The notes beneath the pieces are model-generated. The model was not told where the DNA came from. It did no database searches and was given only the letters and a program-made list of their open reading frames with translations. A stretch of DNA of 64,000 nt, from the NCBI GenBank assembly GCA_030066085.1, contig JASJCI010000033.1, forward strand, positions 78,698 to 142,697, read 5' to 3'. A program made the translations under genes and the position numbers. The stretch's first letter is position 1; every line of letters begins with the position of its first letter. Below are positions 38,487 through 48,576 of the stretch, piece after piece. This DNA comes from Gammaproteobacteria bacterium. GTDB taxonomy: Bacteria > Pseudomonadota > Gammaproteobacteria > GCA-001735895.

Positions 38487-40661
38487 ATGTCTGAACCCCA
38501 GGTAATCGTTCCCGCGCCCGGTAGCCGCATCGTTACCGACGACACGGAAATCGTTCTGTTCGGGCAACCGCCCGAGGTCCTCAAAGGCCTGTTGCGCGAG
38601 GGCGTCGACCGCTTCGATACGCTGGTCTTGCCCGACATCCGCGAAAAACAGGGCGCGCTACTCAACAATCTCGAGTTCCCGCTGTACTTTTTCCTGTTTT
38701 ACTCGCGCGGCCTGGCCGAGAAACGGCGCCTCAACCTGGTTGGCGATCCCGACGCGATCAGTCACGCCATGCGCCTGCTGCGCTTCACGCTGCTCGGGCC
38801 GACGCGCGCCGAACTCGAGGCCTGGCGCACCGAGCCGGCCCTGCGTGACGAATGGCTGGCGGTGTCGCAGGCGCTATCGATCAAGGACGACGCCGGCGAT
38901 GTCATGGCGGTCGAATCCTTCTTCAACCCGATCCCGTTCGAAAACAACCTGGCGGTGGCGGGCGGCTTCGCCATCGAGCGCCGCAGCGTCGATCGCTACC
39001 TCGTATCCAGCCAGGGCGGCGACGTCGAGATCGACCTCAACGAGGATCGGCAAATCGAGCCGCCCTACCCGGTGCCGATCGATTACGTTCCCGGCGGCCT
39101 GGCCAAGCTCGGCATAGAGGTACTCGGCGGCGCCTCCGGCTTTTCCCGGGAGGAACCCTGCACCGGCCTCGCGCTGTGTTACAACGGCGACTACCTGCTG
39201 ATCGATTCGATACCGTTTCTCGACCAGCACCTGTTCGCGCGCGGGATTTCGCGCAACCAGGTGTCGGCGGTCTTCCTGACCCACCTGCACGACGATCACT
39301 GCTCGATGTTTCCGCTGATGACCATGCCGCATCGCGTCGAGGTCATTACTACCGAGGAAATCTTCCGTATGGCGATGGAAAAACTCGCCTGCAGCCTCGG
39401 CTGGAAGGCGGAAGCCGTCGAGGAGCACTTTCGCCTGATCCGGGTGAACCCCGGCGACTCGATCAATTACTACGGCCTCAATATCGAGGTGCACAACACG
39501 GTGCACAGCGTGCCCACCATCGGTGCCACCTTTTCCACAACACACCGCGGCCAGTTTCGCGATGTCTGTATCGTCGGCGACAACCAGAACATGACCGCGG
39601 TACGCGAAATGGGCGAGACGGGTGTCGTGCGCGCGACCACGGTGGCCAACCTCGAGCGGCTCTACAAGCAGGACTTTCACCTGTTGATAGCCGACGGCGG
39701 CGCCGGCGAGATTCACGGCGATCCGGGTGATGCACTCGAATCGGAGGCCGATCGTGTCGTGTTCGTGCACGTCGACGCGATGCCGGAAAACCTGCGCACT
39801 ACTTTTTCGCTCGCCAGCTCGGGCAAGCGTTATACCCTGATCGAGGGTGACAGCACCATCTACACCTCGCAGATACTGCACTACCTGACCACCTGGCTCG
39901 GCCAGCCTTTCCCCAACCGCTGGATGCGCAACCTGCTGGCCGAACACGAAATCTACCGCTACAACACCGAGGACGTCATCATCGTGCAGGAGGCCGGCAC
40001 CCATGGCGCCGTGTACCTGCTGTTGACGGGCTATTGCGAGGTTGTGCGCGTCGCCGACGGTCAGCGCGAGGCGGTCGCGATGCTGCAGGCCGGCGACGTG
40101 ATCGGCGAAATGGCGGTGCTGACCGGCTCCGGCATCCGCAACGCGAGCGTGGTGGCGAAGACGCCGGTGACGGTCTGCGTCTTCGCCGAGGAAACCTTTC
40201 GTAACTTCATTCGCTTCAGCGGGCTGCAGGCGATGCTCGAAAACCGCTGGCTGCTGCGCCCGGTGGTCAAACTCGTGCCGCAGTTCGCCGAGCTCTCGTC
40301 CACGGTCACCGACAAGCTGTCGCGCATCGCCGAGTGGCGCGTGGTCGAGGGCGGCCGGCGCATGTGGCTCGACGACTCGCACCTCTACATCTTCGTCGAC
40401 GGCAGCGCTACCGCGGTGCACGACGACGGCCGCGAGGACGCTATCGTCAACGGCGAGGAGCTCGGCTGGCGTCCCCATGCCCCGGCCAACCCGGTGGAGA
40501 TCAGTGCTACTACGGATTGCGGCCTGATCGCGGTCGAGGCCACGGCCTACCAGAAACTGCTGCAGGACACGCCGGAGCTGAACTACCTGACGCGCAAACG
40601 CCTGGCGCTCGAGAGCGACGAGGGCGTCGACTGGCTGCTCGGGGCAGTGCCGCCCGATTAA
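38487..40661 (+). CDS. MBL-fold hydrolase fused to cyclic-nucleotide-binding domain
   Basis: THLHDDHCSMFPL metal motif; cNMP-type EAVAMLQAGDVIGEMAVLTGSGIRNASVVAKTPVTV. Confidence 0.85.
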   Translation: MSEPQVIVPAPGSRIVTDDTEIVLFGQPPEVLKGLLREGVDRFDTLVLPDIREKQGALLNNLEFPLYFFLFYSRGLAEKRRLNLVGDPDAISHAMRLLRFTLLGPTRAELEAWRTEPALRDEWLAVSQALSIKDDAGDVMAVESFFNPIPFENNLAVAGGFAIERRSVDRYLVSSQGGDVEIDLNEDRQIEPPYPVPIDYVPGGLAKLGIEVLGGASGFSREEPCTGLALCYNGDYLLIDSIPFLDQHLFARGISRNQVSAVFLTHLHDDHCSMFPLMTMPHRVEVITTEEIFRMAMEKLACSLGWKAEAVEEHFRLIRVNPGDSINYYGLNIEVHNTVHSVPTIGATFSTTHRGQFRDVCIVGDNQNMTAVREMGETGVVRATTVANLERLYKQDFHLLIADGGAGEIHGDPGDALESEADRVVFVHVDAMPENLRTTFSLASSGKRYTLIEGDSTIYTSQILHYLTTWLGQPFPNRWMRNLLAEHEIYRYNTEDVIIVQEAGTHGAVYLLLTGYCEVVRVADGQREAVAMLQAGDVIGEMAVLTGSGIRNASVVAKTPVTVCVFAEETFRNFIRFSGLQAMLENRWLLRPVVKLVPQFAELSSTVTDKLSRIAEWRVVEGGRRMWLDDSHLYIFVDGSATAVHDDGREDAIVNGEELGWRPHAPANPVEISATTDCGLIAVEATAYQKLLQDTPELNYLTRKRLALESDEGVDWLLGAVPPD

Positions 40662-40733
40662 ACCGGCACTGGTTTTTTTGCCGGGCGCCCCTATATTTCC
40701 CGCCGACTATCAATTGCCAGGGAGCGCATCGCC

Positions 40734-41123
40734 ATGTTCAATCCGATTACCATTCCGTTCGGCGCGGTCATGCTGTACAACGTCGTCAAGCTCAAGCCCG
40801 GGGTCACCGTCGAGGACGTCGAGATGGCGATCGGCGAAATGTGCAACACGGTCAAGAATACCTACGGCAACGACGAGGGCGGCTTCATCGGTGGACAGGT
40901 ATTCGAGTACAGCGGGTTCGTCTCCGCCGAAGGCTCCTTCGATCCCGAGCGCAAGAGCGACGACCATATCGCGATCCTGACCTACTGGCAGTCGTTCGAG
41001 CAACACGAGCGATCGCATGCCGACCAGGTGTTCAAACAGAAATTCGACGCGCTGACCGAACACTGCTCCGAGACCTGGGAACTCGGCTACAACATGCTCT
41101 GGCAGGGCACGCCCGAGGAGTAA
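40734..41123 (+). CDS. Hypothetical dimeric alpha/beta barrel (ABM-like) protein
   Basis: 129 aa; MLYNVVKLKPGVTVEDVEMAIGEM. Confidence 0.55.
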   Translation: MFNPITIPFGAVMLYNVVKLKPGVTVEDVEMAIGEMCNTVKNTYGNDEGGFIGGQVFEYSGFVSAEGSFDPERKSDDHIAILTYWQSFEQHERSHADQVFKQKFDALTEHCSETWELGYNMLWQGTPEE

Positions 41124-41246
41124 ACTGCCGCGGCAGCCCGGGCGCGGGAATTTTCGCGCTATACTCCCTGTTATTGTCGATGCGAGCCCCGATTTTCCCG
41201 GGGCGGGCGCCTGCAATGACAGCAACCAACCGGGCCGATAACAAGA

Positions 41247-42824
41247 ATGCCGCGCAACATCCTGTTTATCATGTGCGACCAGCTGCGCCACGATTACCTC
41301 TCGTGTTACGGCAATCTGAAACTGCACACACCTAATATCGATCTGCTGGCGCAGCACGGCGTTCGTTTCGCCAACGCCTTCTGCCAGGCGCCCTTGTGCG
41401 GGCCGTCCCGCGCGAGCTTCTACACCGGCCGCTACATGTCCAGCCACGGGGTCATGGGCAACGAGGATACCACCCGCATCGACGAAATGACGATCGGCGA
41501 CTACCTGCGGCCGCTGGGTTACCGGACCGCGCTGGTAGGCAAGGCCGACAATCGCAAGGATCCCGAGATGTTGCGTGCTTATGGCGTAAGCGCAGACTCC
41601 GACTATGCCCGGGCCGCCGCCTGCGGGGGCTTCGAACCCTACGAGTGGCACGAGGGACTGTATCCCGACCCGCTCGTGCCGGACGACCTCGCCTATAACA
41701 ACTACCTCGTCAAGCAGGGTTACAGCGGCAGGAATCCCTGGCACGAGTACGCCAACTGCGGCGTGGCTGCCGACGGCACCCTGCGCTCGGGCTGGCGTCT
41801 GCGCAACTCGCATTATCCCGCGCGGGTGGCCGCCGAGCACTCGGAAACAGCCTGGACCACGCGCCGCGCAATCGATTTCCTGGAAGAGCAGGAAGGCGAT
41901 CGGCCCTGGTGCCTGCACCTGTCCTATGTCAAACCACACTGGCCGCTGATGGCACCGGAACCCTATCACCAGATGTTCGGCGTCGACGACATTCCGCCGG
42001 TGGTTCGCGATCCCGCGGAAAAGGAGAATCCACACCCCGTGTACAGGGCGTTCATGGAGCAGGAGTACAGCGAATCCTACGCGCGCGACGAGGTGCGCGA
42101 GCGCGTGATCCCGGCCTACATGGGGCTGATCAGGCAGATCGACGACGAACTGGGCAAGCTGTTCGAGTACCTGAAGTCACGCCACCTGTTCGACAATACC
42201 ATGATCGTGTTTACTTCCGATCACGGCGACTACCTCGGCGATCACTGGCTCGGGGAAAAAGACCTGTTTCACGAACCCTCGGTCAGGATTCCGCTGATCG
42301 TGCTCAACCCTAACCAGACCGCGGCCGAAACCCGGGGCACGGTCAACAATCAAATGGTCGAGGCCATCGACCTGCTGCCGACTTTCGTCGAATACGCCGG
42401 CGGCAATATCAGCCATGAGCGCGTCGAGGGCCATTCACTGATGCCGCTGCTGCGCTCGCACAGACCGCCGCCGGACTGGCGTCGCTACGCGGTCAGCGAA
42501 ATCGACTATTCCGGTCGCGGGGTGCGCGGGCTGCTCGACCTGCCGCCTTACGAGTGCCGCGCAATCATGATTCGCGAGGCGCGCTGGAAATACATTCACT
42601 ACAACCTCTTCCGCCCGCAGCTGTTCGACCTGCACAAGGATCCGGACGAGCTGCACGACCTGGGTGAAGATCCGCGGCACGCACAGGTGCGCGAGGAAAT
42701 GCAGCGGCTGTTGATCGATGCGCGTCGCAGGCTCAGGGCGCGTACCGGCATGGCATTCGACGATCTCGCCGGCATGGGCCCCGAGCGCAACGAAAATCAG
42801 GGTGTCATCATCGGGCGCTGGTGA
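41247..42824 (+). CDS. Sulfatase / phosphonate monoester hydrolase-type alkaline phosphatase superfamily
   Basis: MPRNILFIMCDQLRHDYLSCYGN, formylglycine motif LCGPSRASFYTGRY, FTSDHGDYLGDHWLGEKDLFHE. Confidence 0.92.
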   Translation: MPRNILFIMCDQLRHDYLSCYGNLKLHTPNIDLLAQHGVRFANAFCQAPLCGPSRASFYTGRYMSSHGVMGNEDTTRIDEMTIGDYLRPLGYRTALVGKADNRKDPEMLRAYGVSADSDYARAAACGGFEPYEWHEGLYPDPLVPDDLAYNNYLVKQGYSGRNPWHEYANCGVAADGTLRSGWRLRNSHYPARVAAEHSETAWTTRRAIDFLEEQEGDRPWCLHLSYVKPHWPLMAPEPYHQMFGVDDIPPVVRDPAEKENPHPVYRAFMEQEYSESYARDEVRERVIPAYMGLIRQIDDELGKLFEYLKSRHLFDNTMIVFTSDHGDYLGDHWLGEKDLFHEPSVRIPLIVLNPNQTAAETRGTVNNQMVEAIDLLPTFVEYAGGNISHERVEGHSLMPLLRSHRPPPDWRRYAVSEIDYSGRGVRGLLDLPPYECRAIMIREARWKYIHYNLFRPQLFDLHKDPDELHDLGEDPRHAQVREEMQRLLIDARRRLRARTGMAFDDLAGMGPERNENQGVIIGRW

Positions 42825-42840
42825 CGACGCGCCGAACAGA

Positions 42841-43122
42841 TTATTCGAAACGGTAATAAGCCTGGTTGAGATAGGCGATGACGTCTTCGACGTCGTCGTC
42901 GAACCATTGCGCACCCACCGCGTCCTTGCAGAAGCGCACCTGCCGGCTAAGGCGTTGCAGGCTGCCGACCACGCGATTTTCGCGGGTGTAGACTTCTTCC
43001 TGGTGACAACCCGTACAGTCGTCGAAATGCAGCTCCGCGCCATTTTCGATATTCGCCGCCATCAGCGGCAGCGGTAGCGAAAATGCCAGGATGACCAGGA
43101 AACCCGGGTGCGCGTTTTTCAT
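42841..43122 (-). CDS. Small periplasmic c-type cytochrome
   Basis: Signal peptide MKNAHPGFLVILAFSLPLPLMA; haem motif CTGCH. Confidence 0.85.
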   Translation of the reverse strand: MKNAHPGFLVILAFSLPLPLMAANIENGAELHFDDCTGCHQEEVYTRENRVVGSLQRLSRQVRFCKDAVGAQWFDDDVEDVIAYLNQAYYRFE

Positions 43123-43156
43123 GTGTCTGCCCCCACAAAAACTGGCGCCAGTATAA

Positions 43157-43245
43157 CCGCTTCGGCGAACCGCCGCGCAAGCGGCGTTCCGGGATCTTGT
43201 GATTGCGCCCATGGTCTGGAGATCCCCGCTTGCGCGGGGATGACG
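43157..43245. repeat. Composite palindromic intergenic element (copy adjoining array 1)
   Basis: CCGCTTCGGCGAACCGCCGCGCAAGCGGCG ... GATCCCCGCTTGCGCGGGGATGACGAT. Confidence 0.65.
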
Positions 43246-43491
43246 ATGTGGCGATAGAGATGGCGTAACGGCCGCGGGGATGACGATGTGGCGATAGAGA
43301 TGGCGTAACGGCCGCGGGGATGACGATGTGGCCATAGAGATGGCGCAACGGCCGCGGGGATGACGATGTGGCGATAGAGATGGCGTAACGGCCGCGGGGA
43401 TGACGATGTGGCGATAGAGATGGCGCAGCGGTCACGGGGATGACGATGTGGCCATAGAGATGGCGCAACGGCCGCGGGGATGACGATGTGG
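43241..43491. repeat. Tandem array, 40-bp unit x6 plus partial
   Basis: TGACGATGTGGCGATAGAGATGGCGTAACGGCCGCGGGGA repeated at 43241, 43281, 43321, 43361, 43401, 43441, partial at 43481. Confidence 0.97.
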
Positions 43492-43513
43492 ACTAGCGCA
43501 AGGACGATTCCCG

Positions 43514-44296
43514 CTAGCGCGCGGCGTGCCAGTCACGGTACTTGCGCAGGTAGATCCTGGCCGCTCCCAGCAGTGCGTTCTGCTGGCGGCCCAGTATCCT
43601 GATCGCGCTTTCGCTCGCGGGCTCATGCAAGGCGCGCAGCAGCTCGATGGTGGTAACGCGGTCATGCCAGTCGCCCAGCAACTGTTCCAGCAACCTGATC
43701 TGTTTCAGCTCCGCCTCGTCCTGCAGGTGGCCGGGGCAGAATGCGAAGGCATCGAGCTTGTGCCGATAGCGCTTCAGCAGGATCCTCTTCTTGTGCCACT
43801 GTTCGGAGGTAATCCGGCCCTCCAGCACGAACACTTCGCGCAGCAGGGCTGCAAGCGACACCGGCTTGTGGCGCAGGATCGCCGCCTCGGAGATACCGGT
43901 CGCGCGAATGGTCGGCAAACGCAGCGGCCCGCTCGGCCAGTCGGCCAGGCGAGCGCGAAACGCTCGGTAGTCGCTGCGAATCCGGGCCTGCAATGCGCGG
44001 CTCAATGCAGCCGCATCAGCCGGCGCCAGTTCGTCGAGGCTGTCGACCAGCTGCAGCGCAATCTGCGCATCGCGCGTGATACCCACCAGCTTGAAGATCC
44101 GGCGCGCGGGCTTCAGCGTTCGCCTGACCCTGAGTTCCGGGTCTATTTCGGCGAGAAAATAATACAGCGCGGTGAGACGCTTGACGCCCACGCGAAAGTC
44201 ATGGATGGCTTCTTCATCGGCCAGTTCGCGGATCGTGCGCAGGTCGCGGTTGACCTCGCGTACGAGCCGGTTGCGATAGCGTTCGAGACAGTTCAC
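43514..44296 (-). CDS. CHAD domain-containing protein
   Basis: IHDFRVGVKRLTALYYFLAE, RRIFKLVGITRDAQIALQLV. Confidence 0.85.
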   Translation of the reverse strand: MNCLERYRNRLVREVNRDLRTIRELADEEAIHDFRVGVKRLTALYYFLAEIDPELRVRRTLKPARRIFKLVGITRDAQIALQLVDSLDELAPADAAALSRALQARIRSDYRAFRARLADWPSGPLRLPTIRATGISEAAILRHKPVSLAALLREVFVLEGRITSEQWHKKRILLKRYRHKLDAFAFCPGHLQDEAELKQIRLLEQLLGDWHDRVTTIELLRALHEPASESAIRILGRQQNALLGAARIYLRKYRDWHAAR

Positions 44297-44303
44297 GTCG
44301 GCA

Positions 44304-45021
44304 TCAGGCCAGGATGAAGCGCATCATCCACTGCCCCCAGACATCCGCGTCCGGCTGGCCGTCGTGGATCCGGCGCCGCGCGCGCTCGATTTGCGCATCA
44401 TCGAGCCGGTCGATCATGCTGTCGAGAAAATTGTTCATCGCCCGCAGGGGTTGTTCGGGATGCCCCTGGAAGCAGAGGATGTTATCGCCGAGGGTGTAGG
44501 CGAAATCGGGGTAGTCTTCCGCGTGGGCGAAACTCTGCGCGCCCGGCGGCAGGCGGGTGACCCGCTCCTGGTTGAAGTGAAACAGGTCGGTGGTCTCTGC
44601 CGACGGCGCCATCCACGAGAACTCGCGCGTGATACGCAGACGGTAATTACCGATGGCCCAGCCACCCTCGTTGTGTTCGACCCGGCCGCCGAAGGTTTTC
44701 GCCACCAGCTGGTGGCCGAAACAGCTGGCAACGACACGCTTCTGTCGTTTATCGACCTCGACGATCAGTTGCGCGAGCCGCTCGATCCAGTCGAAGTCGT
44801 CGTGTACGCTCGCCGGACTGCCGGTAACCAGGTAGGCATCGTAGTCGTCCAGGTCGACGGGGAATTGATTCTCGCTGGCCAGGTAGGTGTCGATCTCGAC
44901 TTCTGCATCCTGGGCCGACAGCAGGTCGAAGAACTTTTCGCCGTCGGTAAAACCCTCGTCGTCGTCCCAGTAGATGCTGGGCACGGCGTCCATGATCGCT
45001 ATTCTGGTGGGTGGGGCCATC
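44304..45021 (-). CDS. Class I glutamine amidotransferase-like protein
   Basis: LVTGSPASVHDDFDWIERL, VVASCFGHQLVAKTFGG; start approximate. Confidence 0.88.
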
Positions 45022-45164
45022 GTGTTCGAAATGCGCGTAACTGCTGGCCATGATACAAAAGCATACCGCGGGCGCAAAGCCCGGCCGGGTGGCTAACCCG
45101 GCCGCGGACGTGTTACAACTCCGCCTGGTCTTTAGTCACCCCGAATCCGGGAGGAACGAGTCAC

Positions 45165-46592
45165 ATGACACCAGAAGAGTTTCGCAGCGCCGGACACGCG
45201 CTGATCGACTGGATCGCCGACTACCGCGCCGGCATCGCGCAGCGCCCGGTTCGCGCCCAGGTCGAGCCCGGCGATGTGCGTAAGTGTTTTGCCGACACCC
45301 CTCCCGCTGAACCCGTGGACGCGGCGCGGCTGCTGAGCGAACTCGAACAGCACATCGTACCGGGCGTAACCCAGGTACAGCACCCCATGCACTTCGGCTG
45401 GTTCCCGTCGAATGCCTCGCCCGCCTCGGTGCTCGGCGACATCGCCAGTTCGGGGCTCGCAACCCTCGGCATATCCTGGGAAAGCTGTCCCGCGGCCACC
45501 GAGCTGGAGCAGGTAGTATGCGACTGGCTGCGGCAACTGACGGGCCTGTCGGACGCCTGGGAAGGCTGTATCCAGGACACCGCGTCGACCGCCTGCCTGA
45601 CCGCGCTGCTGATCGCGCGCGAGCGCGTGACCGACTACTGCGAGAGTCGCGGTGGTCTGCAGGGCGAGGACAAACCACTGGTCGTCTACACCACCGCGGA
45701 GGCGCACTCGTCGGTGGCCAAGGCCGCGCTGCTCGCTGGCTTCGGTCGCGATAATCTGCGCCTCGTGGACATGGATCCGCAGACGCAGGCGATGTCGGCG
45801 CCCGCACTGGCCGCGCGGATCGAACAGGACTTCGCCGACGGCTGCCTGCCCGCCGCGATCGTCGCATCGATCGGTTCGACCGGCGTAACCGCCTTCGACC
45901 CGCTTGCCGAAATCGTCGAGATCGCGGCCGAGCATGCTATCTGGGTACATGTCGACGCCGCCATGGCCGGCAGCGCGATGCTGCTGCCCGAGTGCCGCCA
46001 CCTGTGGAACGGCGTCGAACATGCCGACTCCATTTCGTGGAACCCGCACAAGTGGATGGGCACGATTCTCGACTGCTCGGTGTTTTACGTGCGCGACGTC
46101 GAACACCTCGTGCGCGTGATGTCGACCAATCCCAGCTACCTGCGCTCGAGCGTCGATGACGAGGTCACCCAGTTCCGCGACTGGGGTATTCCGCTCGGCC
46201 GACGCTTTCGCGCGCTGAAAATCTGGTATCACCTGAGTATCGACGGCATCGACGCGATCCGCGCGCGGCTCCGACGCGATCTCGACAACGCCCGCTGGCT
46301 GGCCGCCGAAGTCGGCCAGGCTCAACACTGGCGCGTACTGGTGCCGGTTCAGCTGCAGACAGTCTGCATTCGCCACGAACCGCCCGGCCTGAGCGGCGCG
46401 GCGCTGGATGAACATACCCTGGCCTGGGTCGGTGCGATCAACCGTTCCGGCGCCGCTTTCATGAGCCCGTCGCAACTCGACGGGCGCTGGATGGTACGCG
46501 TTTCGATCGGCGTCGAGGCTACCACCCGCGAACACGTCGAATCGCTCTGGAAACTTTTGCGGGCGCACGCCGAAGAGGTCGCAGCAGGTTAA
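45165..46592 (+). CDS. PLP-dependent aromatic-L-amino-acid decarboxylase-type enzyme
   Basis: TTAEAHSSVAKAALLAGFG, VHVDAAMAGSAMLLPE, SISWNPHKWMG. Confidence 0.93.
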   Translation: MTPEEFRSAGHALIDWIADYRAGIAQRPVRAQVEPGDVRKCFADTPPAEPVDAARLLSELEQHIVPGVTQVQHPMHFGWFPSNASPASVLGDIASSGLATLGISWESCPAATELEQVVCDWLRQLTGLSDAWEGCIQDTASTACLTALLIARERVTDYCESRGGLQGEDKPLVVYTTAEAHSSVAKAALLAGFGRDNLRLVDMDPQTQAMSAPALAARIEQDFADGCLPAAIVASIGSTGVTAFDPLAEIVEIAAEHAIWVHVDAAMAGSAMLLPECRHLWNGVEHADSISWNPHKWMGTILDCSVFYVRDVEHLVRVMSTNPSYLRSSVDDEVTQFRDWGIPLGRRFRALKIWYHLSIDGIDAIRARLRRDLDNARWLAAEVGQAQHWRVLVPVQLQTVCIRHEPPGLSGAALDEHTLAWVGAINRSGAAFMSPSQLDGRWMVRVSIGVEATTREHVESLWKLLRAHAEEVAAG

Positions 46593-46678
46593 GAAACAGG
46601 GCGAAATTACGAAGACAGCGGGGTAAAAAAAGGCTACATTACGCGGTTTTCCAACCCACGGACCTGCAACGAGTTACC

Positions 46679-46999
46679 ATGGCAACGATCACCTGGAAGA
46701 TGGAAGACGGCAGCGAAATCACCGCCGACGTCAAGGACGGTCTGAACCTGATGGAGGCGGCAACCGCGAACAACGTGCCGCACATCGAGGGCGAATGCGG
46801 CGGCTGCCTCTCCTGCGCCACCTGCCACGTGTTCGTCGACCCCGAGTGGCTGGCTAAAACCGGCGACGTCGACGATATCGAGGACACCATGCTGGAAATG
46901 ACCGACGTCGAGCGCGAAGACAACAGCCGCCTGAGCTGCCAGATCATCGCGTCGCCGGAGCTCGACGGCCTGGTGCTCCGCGTACCGGAACCCGAGTAG
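46679..46999 (+). CDS. Adrenodoxin-type [2Fe-2S] ferredoxin
   Basis: GECGGCLSCATCHVFVDPEW ... RLSCQI. Confidence 0.93.
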   Translation: MATITWKMEDGSEITADVKDGLNLMEAATANNVPHIEGECGGCLSCATCHVFVDPEWLAKTGDVDDIEDTMLEMTDVEREDNSRLSCQIIASPELDGLVLRVPEPE

Positions 47000-47002
47000 A
47001 GC

Positions 47003-48223
47003 ATGAACGCCCCGATCGTCGTCGTCGGCGCCGGTCAGGCCGCGGCCTCGTTCGTATCGCGCCACGTCGCGCTCGGCAGTCCCGAGCCGCTGCTGCTGAT
47101 CGGCGAGGAATCACACCCGCCCTACCAGCGCCCGCCGCTGTCGAAGAAATACCTGCTCGGTGATCTCGAACGCGAGCGCCTGTTCATCCGGCCGCTGGAG
47201 TGGTACGCCGAACAGGGTGTGACAACGCGTTTCGACACGCGCGTCAGCGAAATCCGGGCGACCGAGCGCCAGCTGGTTACCGACGTCGGCGATGTCGTCG
47301 ACTACGATCGACTGCTGCTGTGTACCGGCTCCAGCGCGCGTGGTCTGCCGGCCGAAATCGGCGGTGACCTGGCCGGCGTGTTTCGCCTGCGCAGCATCGC
47401 CGATATCGACAGCATGGCGCCCGGGTTTACCGCCGGGCGCCGCCTGCTGATCGTCGGCGGCGGTTACATCGGGCTCGAAGCGGCCGCGGTGGCGCGCCAG
47501 CTCGGGCTCGAGGTTACGCTGCTGGAAATGGCCGAACGTATCATGCAGCGAGTCGCCGCGGCCGAAACCTCGGATTATTTTCGCCGCCTGCACCAGGCGC
47601 ACGGCGTGGTGATTCGCGAGTCGGCGCGCATGACGCGCCTGCTGGAGGACGACGGCCGGGTCTGCGGCGCCGAACTCGAAAGCGGCGAAGTGCTGCCGGC
47701 CGATATCGTGCTGATCGGCATCGGCGGCGTTGCCAACGTCGAACTGGCGACGGCCGCCGGGCTCGATATCGACAACGGCATCGCGGTCGACGAGACCTGC
47801 CGCAGTTCGGACGAATACATTTTTGCCGCCGGCGACTGCGCCAGCTTCGTACGCGACGGCCGGCGCATTCGGCTCGAGTCGGTACAGAACGCGGCCGACC
47901 AGGGCGACCTGGTTGCGCGGGTTATGGCTGGCGAGGATGTGACCTACCAGGCCCTGCCCTGGTTCTGGTCCGACCAGTACGACTGCAAGCTGCAGATCGT
48001 GGGCCTCAATCTCGGTCACGACCGCACGGTCGTGCGCCCGGGTGACAGCGACGCGGTGATGTCGGTCTGGTACTACGCCGGCGATCGCCTGATCGCGATC
48101 GACGCGATGAACGACCCGAAAGCCTACGCCTTCGGCCGACGTATCATCGAAACGGGCAAAAATCCCGCCCCCGAAGTGGTCGCCGATCCCGCAACCGACC
48201 TCAAGCTGCTCGCCAAATCCTGA
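47003..48223 (+). CDS. FAD-dependent ferredoxin reductase
   Basis: VVVGAGQAAASFVSR, LLIVGGGYIGLEAAAVARQLGLEVTLLE; adjacent to ferredoxin. Confidence 0.93.
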   Translation: MNAPIVVVGAGQAAASFVSRHVALGSPEPLLLIGEESHPPYQRPPLSKKYLLGDLERERLFIRPLEWYAEQGVTTRFDTRVSEIRATERQLVTDVGDVVDYDRLLLCTGSSARGLPAEIGGDLAGVFRLRSIADIDSMAPGFTAGRRLLIVGGGYIGLEAAAVARQLGLEVTLLEMAERIMQRVAAAETSDYFRRLHQAHGVVIRESARMTRLLEDDGRVCGAELESGEVLPADIVLIGIGGVANVELATAAGLDIDNGIAVDETCRSSDEYIFAAGDCASFVRDGRRIRLESVQNAADQGDLVARVMAGEDVTYQALPWFWSDQYDCKLQIVGLNLGHDRTVVRPGDSDAVMSVWYYAGDRLIAIDAMNDPKAYAFGRRIIETGKNPAPEVVADPATDLKLLAKS

Positions 48224-48332
48224 CTTTTGCGCTTGCCCCCGATTAATAACGGGTCAAAGATAAATCAAAGCACCGGCGTTAATCGGTCCCGTTGATCGGC
48301 GACTCGTAACCGGGAGATACCTGGTACCGGTT

Positions 48333-48427
48333 TGTCACCCCGCGGCTTGACCGCGGGATCCAGGACTATCAGACCCCGATTACTGGATACCGCGACCTGC
48401 GCGGCCCGGTCAAGCCGCGGTATGACA
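48333..48427. repeat. Dispersed inverted-repeat element, copy 1
   Basis: TGTCACCCCGCGGCTTGACCGCGGGATCCAG ... CGGTCAAGCCGCGGTATGACA; inverted termini. Confidence 0.8.
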
Positions 48428-48576
48428 GGCAAAGAGGAATACCTGAGACAAAGACAAGCGCATTCGAAGGAAAACGACACATCTGCAAGATCGTATCGTG
48501 GAGTCCATGGCTGCGAATACGTGATCTCGCGATGCAAATTTAACCGCTTCGCGACCCACGCTTCTGCGGGAGAACC

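Noticed and set aside
42947-43468. 173-aa repetitive ORF (HRHPRGRYAISIATSSSPR repeats) across array 1
   Set aside because: Artefact of a 40-bp repeat read over 120 nt (40 codons); overlaps the cytochrome gene out of frame, no start or RBS support.
43241-43491. CRISPR array
   Set aside because: Units are directly contiguous with no unique spacers, and no cas genes are present.
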